DNA of 25,879 bases, from contig CAWUIP010000037.1 in the NCBI GenBank assembly GCA_963922415.1, forward strand, positions 1 to 25,879, written 5' to 3'. A program made the position numbers and the translations under genes. The notes beneath the pieces are model-generated. The model was not told where the DNA came from. It ran no database searches and was given only the letters and a program-made list of their open reading frames with translations. Below are positions 1 through 7,399 of this stretch, in pieces (position 1 is the first letter of the stretch; every line of letters starts with the position of its first letter). This stretch comes from Aliishimia sp963922415 (GTDB lineage: Bacteria > Pseudomonadota > Alphaproteobacteria > Rhodobacterales > Rhodobacteraceae).

Positions 1-74
1 TGTTCAAGGAATACGGGCCGCACCTGCCGGGTCTTGATCTGCAATCAAACGTCTATGTCCTTGAAAAGGCGTGA
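1..74 (+). CDS. C-terminal fragment of an unidentified protein
   Basis: The window opens inside a reading frame whose last 23 residues are visible. They start FKEYGPHLPGLD and end with NVYVLEKA, then a TGA stop. The stop overlaps the GTG start of gluQ (GTGA), so the two genes are probably translated as one operon. The fragment is too short to assign to a family. The pattern of a hydrophobic strand near the C-terminus is common in many alpha/beta enzymes and does not decide the matter. Confidence 0.6.
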   Translation, partial: FKEYGPHLPGLDLQSNVYVLEKA

Positions 75-934
75 CCTATAAAACGCGTTTCGCGCCGTCG
101 CCAACCGGGCCTTTGCACCTGGGCCATGCCTATTCAGCGCTCACAGCCTTTGACCGCGCCCAAGCCCAAGGTGGCACGTTTCTGCTGCGCATTGAAGATA
201 TCGACCAGACCCGCGCACGGGCTGAATGGGAAACCGCCATCTATGACGACCTGGCGTGGCTCGGCCTAACATGGCCGACACCAGTCATGCGCCAGTCGGA
301 GCAGATGGGCCGGTATCGCGCAGCGCTGGAGGATCTGTGGCGACGCGGATTGCTCTTTCACTGCACCTGTACGCGCCGCGACATCCTAGAGGCCGCTTCG
401 GCCCCGCAAGAAGGTGCGCGCCACGGACCGGACGGCATTGTTTATCCCGGCACGTGCCGGGCGCGCACGATCCCAAGGCCGGGCGCGCCCCTGCCGGACG
501 GCGCACTGCGCCTCAATTTAAGTGATGCATTAGCTTCACTCTCCAAGCAGCTTGAATTTCGCGAGAACGGAGAAGGACAAGATGGCCAAACTGGGCGCCA
601 AGAGGCCCATCCAGACGATCTACTTCAAAACGTTGGGGACGTGGTTCTGGCCCGGCGCGAGATGGGAACCTCGTACCACCTGGCCGTTGTTTTGGACGAC
701 GCCGCGCAAGGCGTGACCGAGGTGGTTCGCGGACAGGATCTCTTCAGCTCGACCGTGATCCACGTCCTGCTCCAGCGGCTTTTGGGACTGCCAACGCCCG
801 CCTACCACCATCACAGCCTGGTCCGCGATGAGACCGGGAAACGGCTTGCCAAGCGCGACGATGCCCGCGCGCTATCGCTGTTTCGCGCAGACGGGGCCAC
901 GCCGCAGGACATCCGCGCCATGGTCGGCCTTTGA
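71..934 (+). CDS. gluQ: Glutamyl-Q tRNA(Asp) synthetase
   Basis: This 287-residue protein is a shortened relative of glutamyl-tRNA synthetase without the anticodon-binding half. In this family the enzyme activates glutamate and attaches it to queuosine at position 34 of tRNA(Asp), in the cytoplasm. Visible marks are the HIGH-type motif HLGH (16-19) after RFAPSPTG, a zinc site of the GluQ pattern C98-x-C100...Y125-x3-C129, and a KMSKS-type loop KRLAKR (257-262). The length is normal for the family. The GTG start overlaps the stop of the preceding gene and leads straight into the conserved TRFAPSPTG, so it is well supported. Its stop lies directly against the stop of convergent hisI with no base between them. 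The only realistic alternative is a full GltX, which is excluded by length and by the Cys/Tyr zinc motif. Confidence 0.95.
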   Translation: MTYKTRFAPSPTGPLHLGHAYSALTAFDRAQAQGGTFLLRIEDIDQTRARAEWETAIYDDLAWLGLTWPTPVMRQSEQMGRYRAALEDLWRRGLLFHCTCTRRDILEAASAPQEGARHGPDGIVYPGTCRARTIPRPGAPLPDGALRLNLSDALASLSKQLEFRENGEGQDGQTGRQEAHPDDLLQNVGDVVLARREMGTSYHLAVVLDDAAQGVTEVVRGQDLFSSTVIHVLLQRLLGLPTPAYHHHSLVRDETGKRLAKRDDARALSLFRADGATPQDIRAMVGL

Positions 935-1294
935 TCAGACCATCGGCGACATCAACTCCACCTCTTCACCGCTTGTGATGTCGGTATAGAAACACGAGCG
1001 GCGGTTGGTGTGACAGGCAGGACCGCTTTGGCGCACCTGGAGTAACAGGCAATCGCGGTCGCAATCCACCTGCATCGAGACCAGGGCCTGCGTATGGCCG
1101 CTGGTCTCCCCCTTGATCCAGAACGCTTGGCGCGAGCGGCTCCAATAGGTCACGCGGCCCGTCTCCAGCGTCTGCATCACCGCGTCGACATTCATCCAAG
1201 CCATCATCAGCACTTCACCGGTCTCAGCCTCTTGCGCAATGGCCGGGATCAGCCCATCGGCGTTCAATTTCAAGGTGCTGGGATCAAACGACAT
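935..1294 (-). CDS. hisI: Phosphoribosyl-AMP cyclohydrolase
   Basis: A 119-residue HisI protein that performs the third step of histidine synthesis, hydrolytic opening of the adenine ring of phosphoribosyl-AMP. It is the monofunctional form, without the HisE phosphatase domain found fused in enterobacteria. The family core is visible: MAWMN, TYWSRSRQ, then the metal-binding segment DCDRDCLLLQV...GPACHTNRRSCFY with its conserved cysteines. The frame stays open about 200 codons further upstream, but that part runs antisense through the IscU-like gene. The start MSFDPS at 1294 gives the usual family length and has an AAAGG about ten bases before it. The neighbours are gluQ, convergent with zero spacing, and the divergent IscU-like gene 72 bases away. 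No other his gene is in the window. Confidence 0.95.
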   Translation of the reverse strand: MSFDPSTLKLNADGLIPAIAQEAETGEVLMMAWMNVDAVMQTLETGRVTYWSRSRQAFWIKGETSGHTQALVSMQVDCDRDCLLLQVRQSGPACHTNRRSCFYTDITSGEEVELMSPMV

Positions 1295-1307
1295 CGTAGA
1301 AAAACCT

Positions 1308-1336
1308 TTGGCATCCGCGTGAGTGCTGCCTATGTA
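1308..1336 (+). promoter_or_regulatory. Probable sigma-70 promoter of the IscU-like gene
   Basis: In the 72-base divergent gap there is TTGGCA (1308-1313), a 17-base spacer, then TATGTA (1331-1336), close to a housekeeping promoter. The expected start of transcription is about 23 bases before the ATG at 1367. Assignment rests on pattern and position only. The hisI promoter must lie in the same gap or overlap it, and I could not single it out. Confidence 0.5.
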
Positions 1337-1366
1337 TAGGCGCATGCGCGAAAGGAACAGGGCCCG

Positions 1367-1819
1367 ATGGCGACCGAAACTGACCTGATCAAACTTTACT
1401 CTGACCGCATCTTGGCGCTTGCCGCAGATATCCCGCATGTGGGTCGGTTGGAGGCACCAGATGCCAGCGTCAAGCGCCGCTCGCCGCTGTGCGGATCGAT
1501 GGTGACGGTGGATGTGGTGGTGGAAGAGGGCCGCGTCAGCGCCTTCGGTCAGGATGTGAAAGCTTGCGCCTTGGGCCAGGCCGCCGCCAGCGTCGTGGGG
1601 GCTGCTGTTATCGGACGCAGCGCTGCGGAATTGGTCGCTGCCCGGGACGCCTTGCGCACCATGTTGAAAGAGGACGGCCCCGTGCCCGCAGCGCCCTTTG
1701 ACGGGTTCGAAGTGCTGATCCCCGCGCGCGACTACAAAAACCGCCACGCCTCGATCCTGTTGGCCATTGAGGCCGCCGCCGAGGCAACAGAGACCGCCAG
1801 TACCGCCATCTCTGCCTAA
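1367..1819 (+). CDS. IscU/NifU-N-like iron-sulfur cluster scaffold protein, variant cysteine set
   Basis: This 150-residue protein resembles the IscU/SufU scaffold family, on which Fe-S clusters are assembled before transfer to target proteins. Two conserved cysteines are placed as in the family: C42 in SPLCGSMV and C67 in KACALGQAAAS. Two other positions differ. The Asp after the first CG is a serine (S44), and the third cysteine, expected in a KCSxL-like segment, is H127 in NRHASILLAI. It may therefore be a trafficking or variant scaffold instead of a standard IscU. The start is clear: ATG with AAAGGA eleven bases upstream. No sufBCD, iscS or ferredoxin gene is nearby, so context gives no support for a particular pathway. 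The stop codon runs into an A-tract that serves as the U-tract of a minus-strand terminator. Confidence 0.75.
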   Translation: MATETDLIKLYSDRILALAADIPHVGRLEAPDASVKRRSPLCGSMVTVDVVVEEGRVSAFGQDVKACALGQAAASVVGAAVIGRSAAELVAARDALRTMLKEDGPVPAAPFDGFEVLIPARDYKNRHASILLAIEAAAEATETASTAISA

Positions 1820-1854
1820 AAAAAGCGCCGCAACACTCGAAGGTGCGCGGCGCT
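1818..1854 (-). terminator. Intrinsic terminator for the minus-strand small-ORF transcript
   Basis: A perfect 8-bp stem (AGCGCCGC at 1824-1831 with GCGGCGCT at 1847-1854) holds an inner short stem with a TTCG loop on the minus strand. Seven A residues at 1818-1824 read as a U-tract for minus-strand RNA. No comparable U-tract follows on the plus strand. The terminator therefore shows that transcription is expected from the right, from the 1996-2218 region. Confidence 0.8.
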
Positions 1855-1995
1855 CAGTTATGCAATTCTCGCGTGGGACCCGAGGGGCATCCAATTACCA
1901 AAGCGGGACCTTTGGTGCGGGCCGGGGACAGGCAGTCAGGCCAAACTGAGAGGACAAACTCAGCGGATGCGTCGGCGCGAGATCGCAGGCAGAAA

Positions 1996-2124
1996 TCAAA
2001 TAAACGCGGGCAAATGCAGGCCCGCGATGAGGATCGTGCTCAACGCCACCATACCCAGTGCGTCCTGAAGAAGCGTGGCTTGGCTGCGGCGGAACAAGGA
2101 TTTAAGTTCGGTTAGGGTTGTCAT
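1996..2124 (-). CDS. Small single-span membrane protein, possibly SOS-regulated
   Basis: This short ORF has 42 residues. The N-terminal half is polar and basic (MTTLTELKSLFRRSQATLL), followed by a hydrophobic segment of about 20 residues (ALGMVALSTILIAGLHLPAF) that runs to the C-terminus, as in a small single-pass inner-membrane protein. A GGGG at 2132-2135 lies seven bases before the ATG and may serve as ribosome binding site. I do not recognise a family. It is bracketed by signals that support a real gene: a LexA-type site and several further GAAC elements upstream, and a strong minus-strand terminator about 140 bases downstream. It lies directly after recG on the same strand. General design recalls SOS-induced small membrane peptides such as TisB of E. 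coli, but no sequence relation is claimed. It could be non-coding by chance; codon choice and context argue against that. Confidence 0.6.
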   Translation of the reverse strand: MTTLTELKSLFRRSQATLLQDALGMVALSTILIAGLHLPAFI

Positions 2125-2137
2125 TGCGGTGCCCCAT

Positions 2138-2218
2138 GTTCTTTTGTTGCCCCTTTGTTCTCACATGGTGAACAAAAGGTAAAGAACTTTTTGAGAACAT
2201 TTGCGAACTTTTGGGAAC
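2138..2218 (-). promoter_or_regulatory. Cluster of GAAC/GTTC elements including a LexA-type SOS box
   Basis: Five GAAC words begin at 2170, 2184, 2195, 2205 and 2215 and two GTTC words at 2138 and 2157, all within 81 bases between the recG stop and the small ORF. The pair at 2184-2198 is GAAC-TTTTTGA-GAAC, an exact fit to the alphaproteobacterial LexA site GAAC-N7-GAAC (GTTC-N7-GTTC on the other strand). A second site at 2146-2160, GTTG-CCCCTTT-GTTC, fits with one mismatch. The last four GAAC words are spaced 11, 10 and 10 bases, about one helical turn each. The site class is established knowledge for this bacterial class; regulation of the small ORF is inferred from position. No clean -35/-10 pair could be fixed. 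Confidence 0.65.
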
Positions 2219-2225
2219 GGCGCAG

Positions 2226-4316
2226 CTAACCCACTGAAACCAAACGGATCGCTTCGTCCTGGCGCATAAGCCATAGGAGAACGCGGGCCGCCTGCCCGCG
2301 CGGCGAACTCAGCGTCGGATCGGTTGCCAGCAGCGCGCGCGCATCGCTTTTGGCCACGGCCATCAACCCAGTTTGCCGTTCCAAGTCCGCAATCTGAAAC
2401 CGAGGAAGACCCGATTGCGCGGTGCCGATCAGGTCGCCTGCCCCACGCATTTCCAGGTCCGTCTGCGCAATCTCGAACCCATCTTCGGTGCGCCGCAGCA
2501 CCTCCAACCGCTTCTCACCAGCCTCGCTTAGGGGCGCTTGATAGATCAGCAAACAGGTCGACGCCGCAGCCCCGCGCCCCACGCGCCCGCGCAATTGGTG
2601 CAATTGCGCAAGGCCAAAGCTTTCGGCACGTTCGATGACCATGATGGTCGCGTTGGGCACGTTCACACCAACTTCGATCACGGTTGTCGCCACAAGCACC
2701 TGCGTTTCGCCCGCGATAAAGCGCGCCATAGCCGCATCCTTATCGCTGGGTGGCATTTGCCCATGCACCAGCCCCACAACCCCTTCGCCCAAAGCCGCGC
2801 GCAGGTGTTTGAACCGCTCTTCGGCGGCGACAAGGTCGACCACTTCGCTCTCATCCACCAGCGGACACACCCAATAGCTTTGCGCACCCTCCGAAATCGC
2901 CGCGCGCAGACGCGCCACCACGTCGTCCAACCGCTCTGACGAAATCACGGCTGTGGTGATCGGCTTTCGACCTGGCGGCTTTTCGTCCAGAACGGAGACT
3001 TCCATGTCCCCATACTGCGCCATTTCAAGCGAGCGCGGGATCGGCGTGGCCGTCATCACCAGCACGTCAACGGCAGCGCCCTTTTGCCCAAGCTCCAACC
3101 GTTGCCGTACGCCGAACCTGTGTTGCTCATCAATGACCGCAAGGCGCAAATCGGCAAATTCGACGTCGCGCTGGAACACTGCATGGGTCCCAATAAGAAT
3201 GTGAATATCGCCTGCAGCAATAGCGGAAAGTTTGGCTGCGCGCTCCGTCGACCGGTCGCGCCCCGTCAGCACCTCTACGACGACGCCCGCCGTGTCTGCC
3301 AATGGCCGGAGGCTTTCCAGATGCTGGCGCGCCAAGATCTCGGTTGGCGCCATCAAAACACCCTGTCCCTCCGCCTCGACGGCAACCAGTAGCGCTAAGA
3401 AGGCCACCAGCGTTTTGCCCGCGCCGACATCGCCCTGCAGCAAGCGGTTCATCCGTGCGCCAGATGCCATATCGTCAGAGATTTCGCGAATTGCCCGGTG
3501 CTGCGCGCCGGTCGGCGCATAAGGAAGAGCGCGCAACACTTTGTTTTGCAGATCTTTCGTGCCCGTCGACGCCTGTCCAGGTACAGAAAGGTCTCTCGCG
3601 CGCGCTAAGGCCAATGTGAGTTGATGCGCAAAGAGTTCATCATAAGCCAGCCGCGCGCGCGCAGGCGTCAAGGGGCCAACATCGACCTGCGCCTGCGGGT
3701 TGTGTGCAGCATCCAACGCCTCTTGGAAACTGGGCCAAGCGCGCTCCGCCAAAAGGCTCGGCGCGATCCACTCTGCAAGGTCCGGGACGCGCGCCAAAGC
3801 CCCTCCAACAGCCTTCATCATCAGCCTTTGCGTGATCCCAGCGGTCAGCGGATAAACGGGTTCAAAACTCGGGATTTCGGACGCAGCTTCCACAGGCACG
3901 ACATGATCGGGATGCGGCATTTGCACGATCCCGTCAAACAGTTCCGCCTTGCCTGAAACCACACGGGTCTGGCCGGTCGGCAAAAGGCGCTGCAAGTAGT
4001 CGGCGTTGCCACGAAAAAACACGACCTGGAACGTCGTTTCTGCATCGCGAACGTCGATGCGGTAAGGTCGTCCCTTTTGCCGCGGCGGTCGGTGCTGACC
4101 AACAACGACTTCTACAATGACGACCCGAGGCAATGCGGCCCCCAAAACCGTCGCCCGCCGTTCGCGATCAATGCCACTGTTTGGCAACACAAAGATCAAA
4201 TCGCGCGGCGCAGCAACGCCCATGGTTGCAAAGCTGTGCGCCGTTTTTGGCCCGACCCCATCAAGGGTTTGGGTCTCAGCGAAGAGCGGGAAGAGTTGAG
4301 AGGGGCGCCCGCTCAT
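2226..4316 (-). CDS. recG: ATP-dependent DNA helicase RecG
   Basis: A 696-residue RecG, a monomeric double-stranded DNA translocase that reverses stalled replication forks and processes Holliday-type junctions. Domain order is visible: an N-terminal wedge/OB region (about 1-250), helicase domain 1 with Walker A GDVGAGKT (295-302), the RecG-type DEQH box (396-399) and TATPIP (422-427), then helicase domain 2 with QLRGRVGR near the end. Length matches the family. Its ATG overlaps the ligA stop (ATGA), which indicates translational coupling with ligA. No terminator is visible between its stop and the GAAC-rich region, so read-through into the small ORF is possible. Confidence 0.97.
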   Translation of the reverse strand: MSGRPSQLFPLFAETQTLDGVGPKTAHSFATMGVAAPRDLIFVLPNSGIDRERRATVLGAALPRVVIVEVVVGQHRPPRQKGRPYRIDVRDAETTFQVVFFRGNADYLQRLLPTGQTRVVSGKAELFDGIVQMPHPDHVVPVEAASEIPSFEPVYPLTAGITQRLMMKAVGGALARVPDLAEWIAPSLLAERAWPSFQEALDAAHNPQAQVDVGPLTPARARLAYDELFAHQLTLALARARDLSVPGQASTGTKDLQNKVLRALPYAPTGAQHRAIREISDDMASGARMNRLLQGDVGAGKTLVAFLALLVAVEAEGQGVLMAPTEILARQHLESLRPLADTAGVVVEVLTGRDRSTERAAKLSAIAAGDIHILIGTHAVFQRDVEFADLRLAVIDEQHRFGVRQRLELGQKGAAVDVLVMTATPIPRSLEMAQYGDMEVSVLDEKPPGRKPITTAVISSERLDDVVARLRAAISEGAQSYWVCPLVDESEVVDLVAAEERFKHLRAALGEGVVGLVHGQMPPSDKDAAMARFIAGETQVLVATTVIEVGVNVPNATIMVIERAESFGLAQLHQLRGRVGRGAAASTCLLIYQAPLSEAGEKRLEVLRRTEDGFEIAQTDLEMRGAGDLIGTAQSGLPRFQIADLERQTGLMAVAKSDARALLATDPTLSSPRGQAARVLLWLMRQDEAIRLVSVG

Positions 4317-6436
4317 AGGTCGGCGATCAGCGCGAGCCAGGCGGCCTCATCCATCACGGTCACGCCCAACTCGGCTGCCTTCTTGGCCTTGGATCCCGCC
4401 CCCGGGCCAGCCACCACAAGGTCGGTTTTGGCGCTGACAGACCCCGACACCTTCGCGCCAAGAGCTTCTGCGCGCCCCTTTGCCTCGGCACGCGTCATCT
4501 GCTCGAGCGTCCCAGTAAAGACCACAGTTTTACCAGCGACCGGGTTACCGTGTGTTGCGACCTGGGGCGCGTCTTCGATGTCCAAATGAAGCGCCAGTCG
4601 GTCGATCGAGGCACGTTCAGCCGGATTGGCGAAGGCTTGGGTGACCGACTGCGCCATGACAGCGCCCACGCCGTCTATCGATAGCAAGTCTTCCCAAGCC
4701 GGGCCACCACCGTCGCGGGCTTCGGTCATCGCCGTCTTGAATGCGGTCCAACTCACGTAATGCCGTGCAAGCAAGTTGCCGGCTTGCTCACCGACATGCC
4801 GTATCCCAAGTGCGAAGATGAGCCGCCCCAAGGGGATCGAGCGCTTGTCCTCAATCGCCTCAAACAGATTGATGGCCGATTTCTCGCCCCAGCCTTCCCG
4901 GTTTTTGAGCTGCTGCAACTGGCCGTCTCCAAATCGCGTGGCGAGAGAAAAGATATCGGCCGGCTCTTTGATCCATTCATCTTGGTACAGCGCCTCGACC
5001 TGTTTGGCCCCAAGCCCCTCAATGTCAAACGCGGCCCGAGACACGAAATGCTTCAGCTTTTCAACGGCCTGCGCGGGGCAGATAAGCCCTCCGGTGCACC
5101 GATGCACGGCATCGCCATCGGCGCGCACGGCAGGGCTTTGGCATTCTGGGCACAGCGTTGGAAACGCGAACGGGACCGACGTCTCGGGGCGGCGCGCCAA
5201 GTCCACATCGGCAATCTTCGGGATTACGTCACCTGCGCGATAGACCTGAACCCAGTCGCCGACACGAATGTCCCGGCCATCGCGGATGGGCGCGCCTGCG
5301 TTATCGCGGCCTTCGATGTAGTCCTGATTGTGCAGCGTCGCATTCGAAACAACAACACCGCCGACCGTGACGGGGGTCAGTCGTGCCACAGGGCTCAATG
5401 CACCGGTGCGGCCCACTTGAATATCTATGGCTTCCAATGTGGTCCAGGCAAGTTCTGCAGGGAACTTGTGGGCAACGGCCCAACGCGGCGTCGTTGACCG
5501 AAACCCCAGCCGAGTTTGAAGATCGAGCGCATCGACCTTGTACACCACCCCGTCAATATCATACCCCAAGGTTGCACGTTGCGCTTCGATCGCAGCGTAA
5601 TGCACAAGAACATCTTCAACGGATTGGCAGAGCTTTGTCAGCGGATTGGTTTTAAACCCAAGTTTCGCGAGACGGGCAATCGCGTCCGCTTGTGTGTCCG
5701 CCAAAGGTTCAGAGGTTTCGCCCCAAGCATAGGCGAAGAACTTTAGTGGCCGTTCGGCAGTGATCGCTGCATCAAGTTGACGCAGTGACCCAGCCGCCGC
5801 ATTGCGCGGGTTTGCAAAAACCTTGTCGCCTGCCTCCGTTTGACGCGCATTCAAGGCTTCGAAATCTGCGTGGCTCATATAGACTTCGCCGCGCACCTCT
5901 AGGGTATCGGGCGCACCCATTATGTTATGCGGGATGTCTGCGATTTTGCGCGCGTTGGCCGTAACGTTTTCGCCCGTTTGCCCGTCCCCGCGCGTCGCGG
6001 CCTGGGTCAGGCGCCCGTGTTCATAGCGCAGAGAAAGGGACAGGCCGTCAATCTTTGGCTCCGCCGTATAGGCCAGTGGCGCTTCGGTCGCCAAGCCGAG
6101 GTACTTGCGGATAGACGTATCAAACTCGTGGACATCCTCGGCATCAAAGGCATTGCCCAAAGACAACATGCGTTGACTGTGCGCGACTTTGGAAAACCCG
6201 TCCGCGGGGGCAGCACCGACCTGATCGCTTGGGCTATCGGCGCGCTTTAAGTGTGGGAATGCCGCTTCAACATCCGCGTTGCGGCGCTTGAGCGCATCGT
6301 ATTCGGCATCCGTCAACTGCGGAGCGTCCTCGGTGTGATAGGCCCGGTTGGCCTCGGCCAGCGTTTCAGACAGTTTCGACAGCTCTCGTGCTGCTTCTTC
6401 AGGCGTTAACTCAGCGATCGGCCGGGTCGTCGTCAT
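4313..6436 (-). CDS. ligA: NAD-dependent DNA ligase
   Basis: LigA seals nicks in replication and repair using NAD. The 707-residue protein shows an N-terminal Ia domain, the adenylation motif EPKIDG with K128 as the adenylated lysine, an OB fold, a zinc finger of the form C-P-E-C...C-x5-C, helix-hairpin-helix repeats and a C-terminal BRCT domain. The frame is open 15 codons further upstream, but MTTTRPIAEL at 6436 is preferred: AAGGAG lies at good distance before it and the longer start would include the palindrome discussed separately. The stop overlaps recG by four bases. Length and domain set are those of a normal essential ligase. Confidence 0.97.
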   Translation of the reverse strand: MTTTRPIAELTPEEAARELSKLSETLAEANRAYHTEDAPQLTDAEYDALKRRNADVEAAFPHLKRADSPSDQVGAAPADGFSKVAHSQRMLSLGNAFDAEDVHEFDTSIRKYLGLATEAPLAYTAEPKIDGLSLSLRYEHGRLTQAATRGDGQTGENVTANARKIADIPHNIMGAPDTLEVRGEVYMSHADFEALNARQTEAGDKVFANPRNAAAGSLRQLDAAITAERPLKFFAYAWGETSEPLADTQADAIARLAKLGFKTNPLTKLCQSVEDVLVHYAAIEAQRATLGYDIDGVVYKVDALDLQTRLGFRSTTPRWAVAHKFPAELAWTTLEAIDIQVGRTGALSPVARLTPVTVGGVVVSNATLHNQDYIEGRDNAGAPIRDGRDIRVGDWVQVYRAGDVIPKIADVDLARRPETSVPFAFPTLCPECQSPAVRADGDAVHRCTGGLICPAQAVEKLKHFVSRAAFDIEGLGAKQVEALYQDEWIKEPADIFSLATRFGDGQLQQLKNREGWGEKSAINLFEAIEDKRSIPLGRLIFALGIRHVGEQAGNLLARHYVSWTAFKTAMTEARDGGGPAWEDLLSIDGVGAVMAQSVTQAFANPAERASIDRLALHLDIEDAPQVATHGNPVAGKTVVFTGTLEQMTRAEAKGRAEALGAKVSGSVSAKTDLVVAGPGAGSKAKKAAELGVTVMDEAAWLALIADL

Positions 6437-6454
6437 CCCCGCTCTCCTTTCCTG

Positions 6455-6472
6455 GTATGTCTCAAGACATAC
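6455..6472. promoter_or_regulatory. Perfect 18-bp palindrome upstream of ligA, possible operator
   Basis: GTATGTCTCAAGACATAC is a perfect inverted repeat (8 + 2 + 8) located 19-36 bases upstream of the ligA ATG. On the minus strand a weak promoter pattern TTGCCC, 17 bases, ATACCA would place the palindrome between -35 and -10. This is the usual position of a repressor site. The regulator is unknown. It differs from the CtrA and LexA site types. Confidence 0.45.
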
Positions 6473-6530
6473 GCAGGGCAATTGACACGGTCCAGAGGCA
6501 GCCGTTGGGTGCAGTATGGTTCAAGAAAAC

Positions 6531-6560
6531 AAAAACGCCGCGATTTCAAGAATCGCGGCG
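6531..6560 (-). terminator. Intrinsic terminator after ctrA
   Basis: A perfect 10-bp stem (CGCCGCGATT at 6536-6545 with AATCGCGGCG at 6551-6560) with a 5-base loop is followed on the minus strand by five U residues from the A-run at 6531-6535. It lies 25 bases after the ctrA stop and separates ctrA from the ligA promoter. Confidence 0.88.
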
Positions 6561-6585
6561 CATCAATATAGGACTTTGGATCAGG

Positions 6586-7302
6586 CTACGCGCCGAGCGC
6601 GTATTGCGTTTCATCAATCATCGCAGGCTCTGGGTCGCGCAACACATAGCCGCGGCCCCAAACTGTTTCGATATAGTTCGCTCCATTCGTGGCATTCGAC
6701 AATTTTTTGCGCAGCTTACAAATGAATACGTCGATGATCTTGAGCTCGGGTTCATCCATGCCCCCGTAAAGATGGTTCAGGAACATCTCTTTCGTAAGTG
6801 TCGTTCCTTTTCGGAGGCTCAAAAGCTCCAGCATCTGGTACTCTTTTCCGGTCAGATGGACCGGCTTGCCTTCAACGCTTACCGTCTTGGCGTCCAAATT
6901 CACCGAAATCTGGCCAGTATCGATGACGGACTGAGAATGGCCTTTGGACCGTCGGATGATCGCATGAATGCGTGCGACAAGTTCTTCTCGATGGAAGGGT
7001 TTTGTTAAGTAATCGTCCGCCCCGAATCCAAAGCCCTTGAGTTTATTTTCGGTGTCATCGGCGCCAGACAGGATCAAAATCGGTGTCTCAATTCGCGCCA
7101 TACGCAACTGACGCAAAACCTCATGGCCGTTCATATCCGGCAACCCAAGATCCAGGAGGATAAGATCGTAGTCATATAACTTGGCCAGATCGATCCCTTC
7201 TTCGCCCAAATCTGTCGCATAAACGTTCAGATTGGCGTGAGTCAGCATCAACTCGATGCTTTTGGAAGTAGTTGGATCGTCTTCGACCAGAAGGACACGC
7301 AT
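6586..7302 (-). CDS. ctrA: Cell-cycle response regulator CtrA
   Basis: CtrA is the OmpR-type master regulator of alphaproteobacteria. In Rhodobacterales it is known to control motility, gene transfer agent and quorum-linked functions, and it is often dispensable for growth there. The 238-residue protein has a receiver domain (about 1-118) with the acidic pocket E8/D9, phospho-acceptor D51 in LILLDLGLPD and the conserved K in LTKPF, then a winged-helix domain (about 125-230) with KEYQMLELL and a recognition region ending in VWGRGYVLRDP. Residue D51 and total length match Caulobacter CtrA closely. The ATG has GGAG seven bases upstream. A perfect CtrA box lies 57 bases before the start, consistent with autoregulation. 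sciP is immediately upstream on the same strand. Confidence 0.98.
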   Translation of the reverse strand: MRVLLVEDDPTTSKSIELMLTHANLNVYATDLGEEGIDLAKLYDYDLILLDLGLPDMNGHEVLRQLRMARIETPILILSGADDTENKLKGFGFGADDYLTKPFHREELVARIHAIIRRSKGHSQSVIDTGQISVNLDAKTVSVEGKPVHLTGKEYQMLELLSLRKGTTLTKEMFLNHLYGGMDEPELKIIDVFICKLRKKLSNATNGANYIETVWGRGYVLRDPEPAMIDETQYALGA

Positions 7303-7358
7303 TTATTAACTCCGGTTAAGGTTATTTTCGGTCTTGCAAAAGAACTCCTAGAAATTGG

Positions 7359-7373
7359 TTAAACCTGCGTTAA
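7359..7373. promoter_or_regulatory. CtrA binding box (TTAA-N7-TTAA)
   Basis: TTAAACCTGCGTTAA matches the full CtrA consensus TTAA-N7-TTAA. It is in the 97-base gap between sciP and ctrA, 57 bases upstream of the ctrA start. A second TTAA pair at 7306-7319 has a 6-base spacer and lies next to the ribosome binding site, so it is only half-convincing. The placement points to autoregulation of ctrA. Confidence 0.75.
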
Positions 7374-7399
7374 TCACGGTAACAAAATATCACAACAAC

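Noticed and set aside
1295..1894. N-terminal extension of hisI by 200 codons
   Set aside because: It runs antisense through the IscU-like gene and has no domain; the start at 1294 gives the normal HisI length.
1856..1995. Idea that this is tmRNA, 6S or SRP RNA
   Set aside because: No tRNA-like end, tag frame, or conserved SRP loop sequence is visible on either strand.
4760..5497. 245-residue plus-strand frame inside ligA
   Set aside because: Antisense shadow of a well-supported ligase; no recognisable motif or ribosome binding site.
7306..7319. Second CtrA box close to the ctrA start
   Set aside because: The two TTAA words have a 6-base spacer instead of 7 and overlap the ribosome binding region; kept only as a remark.
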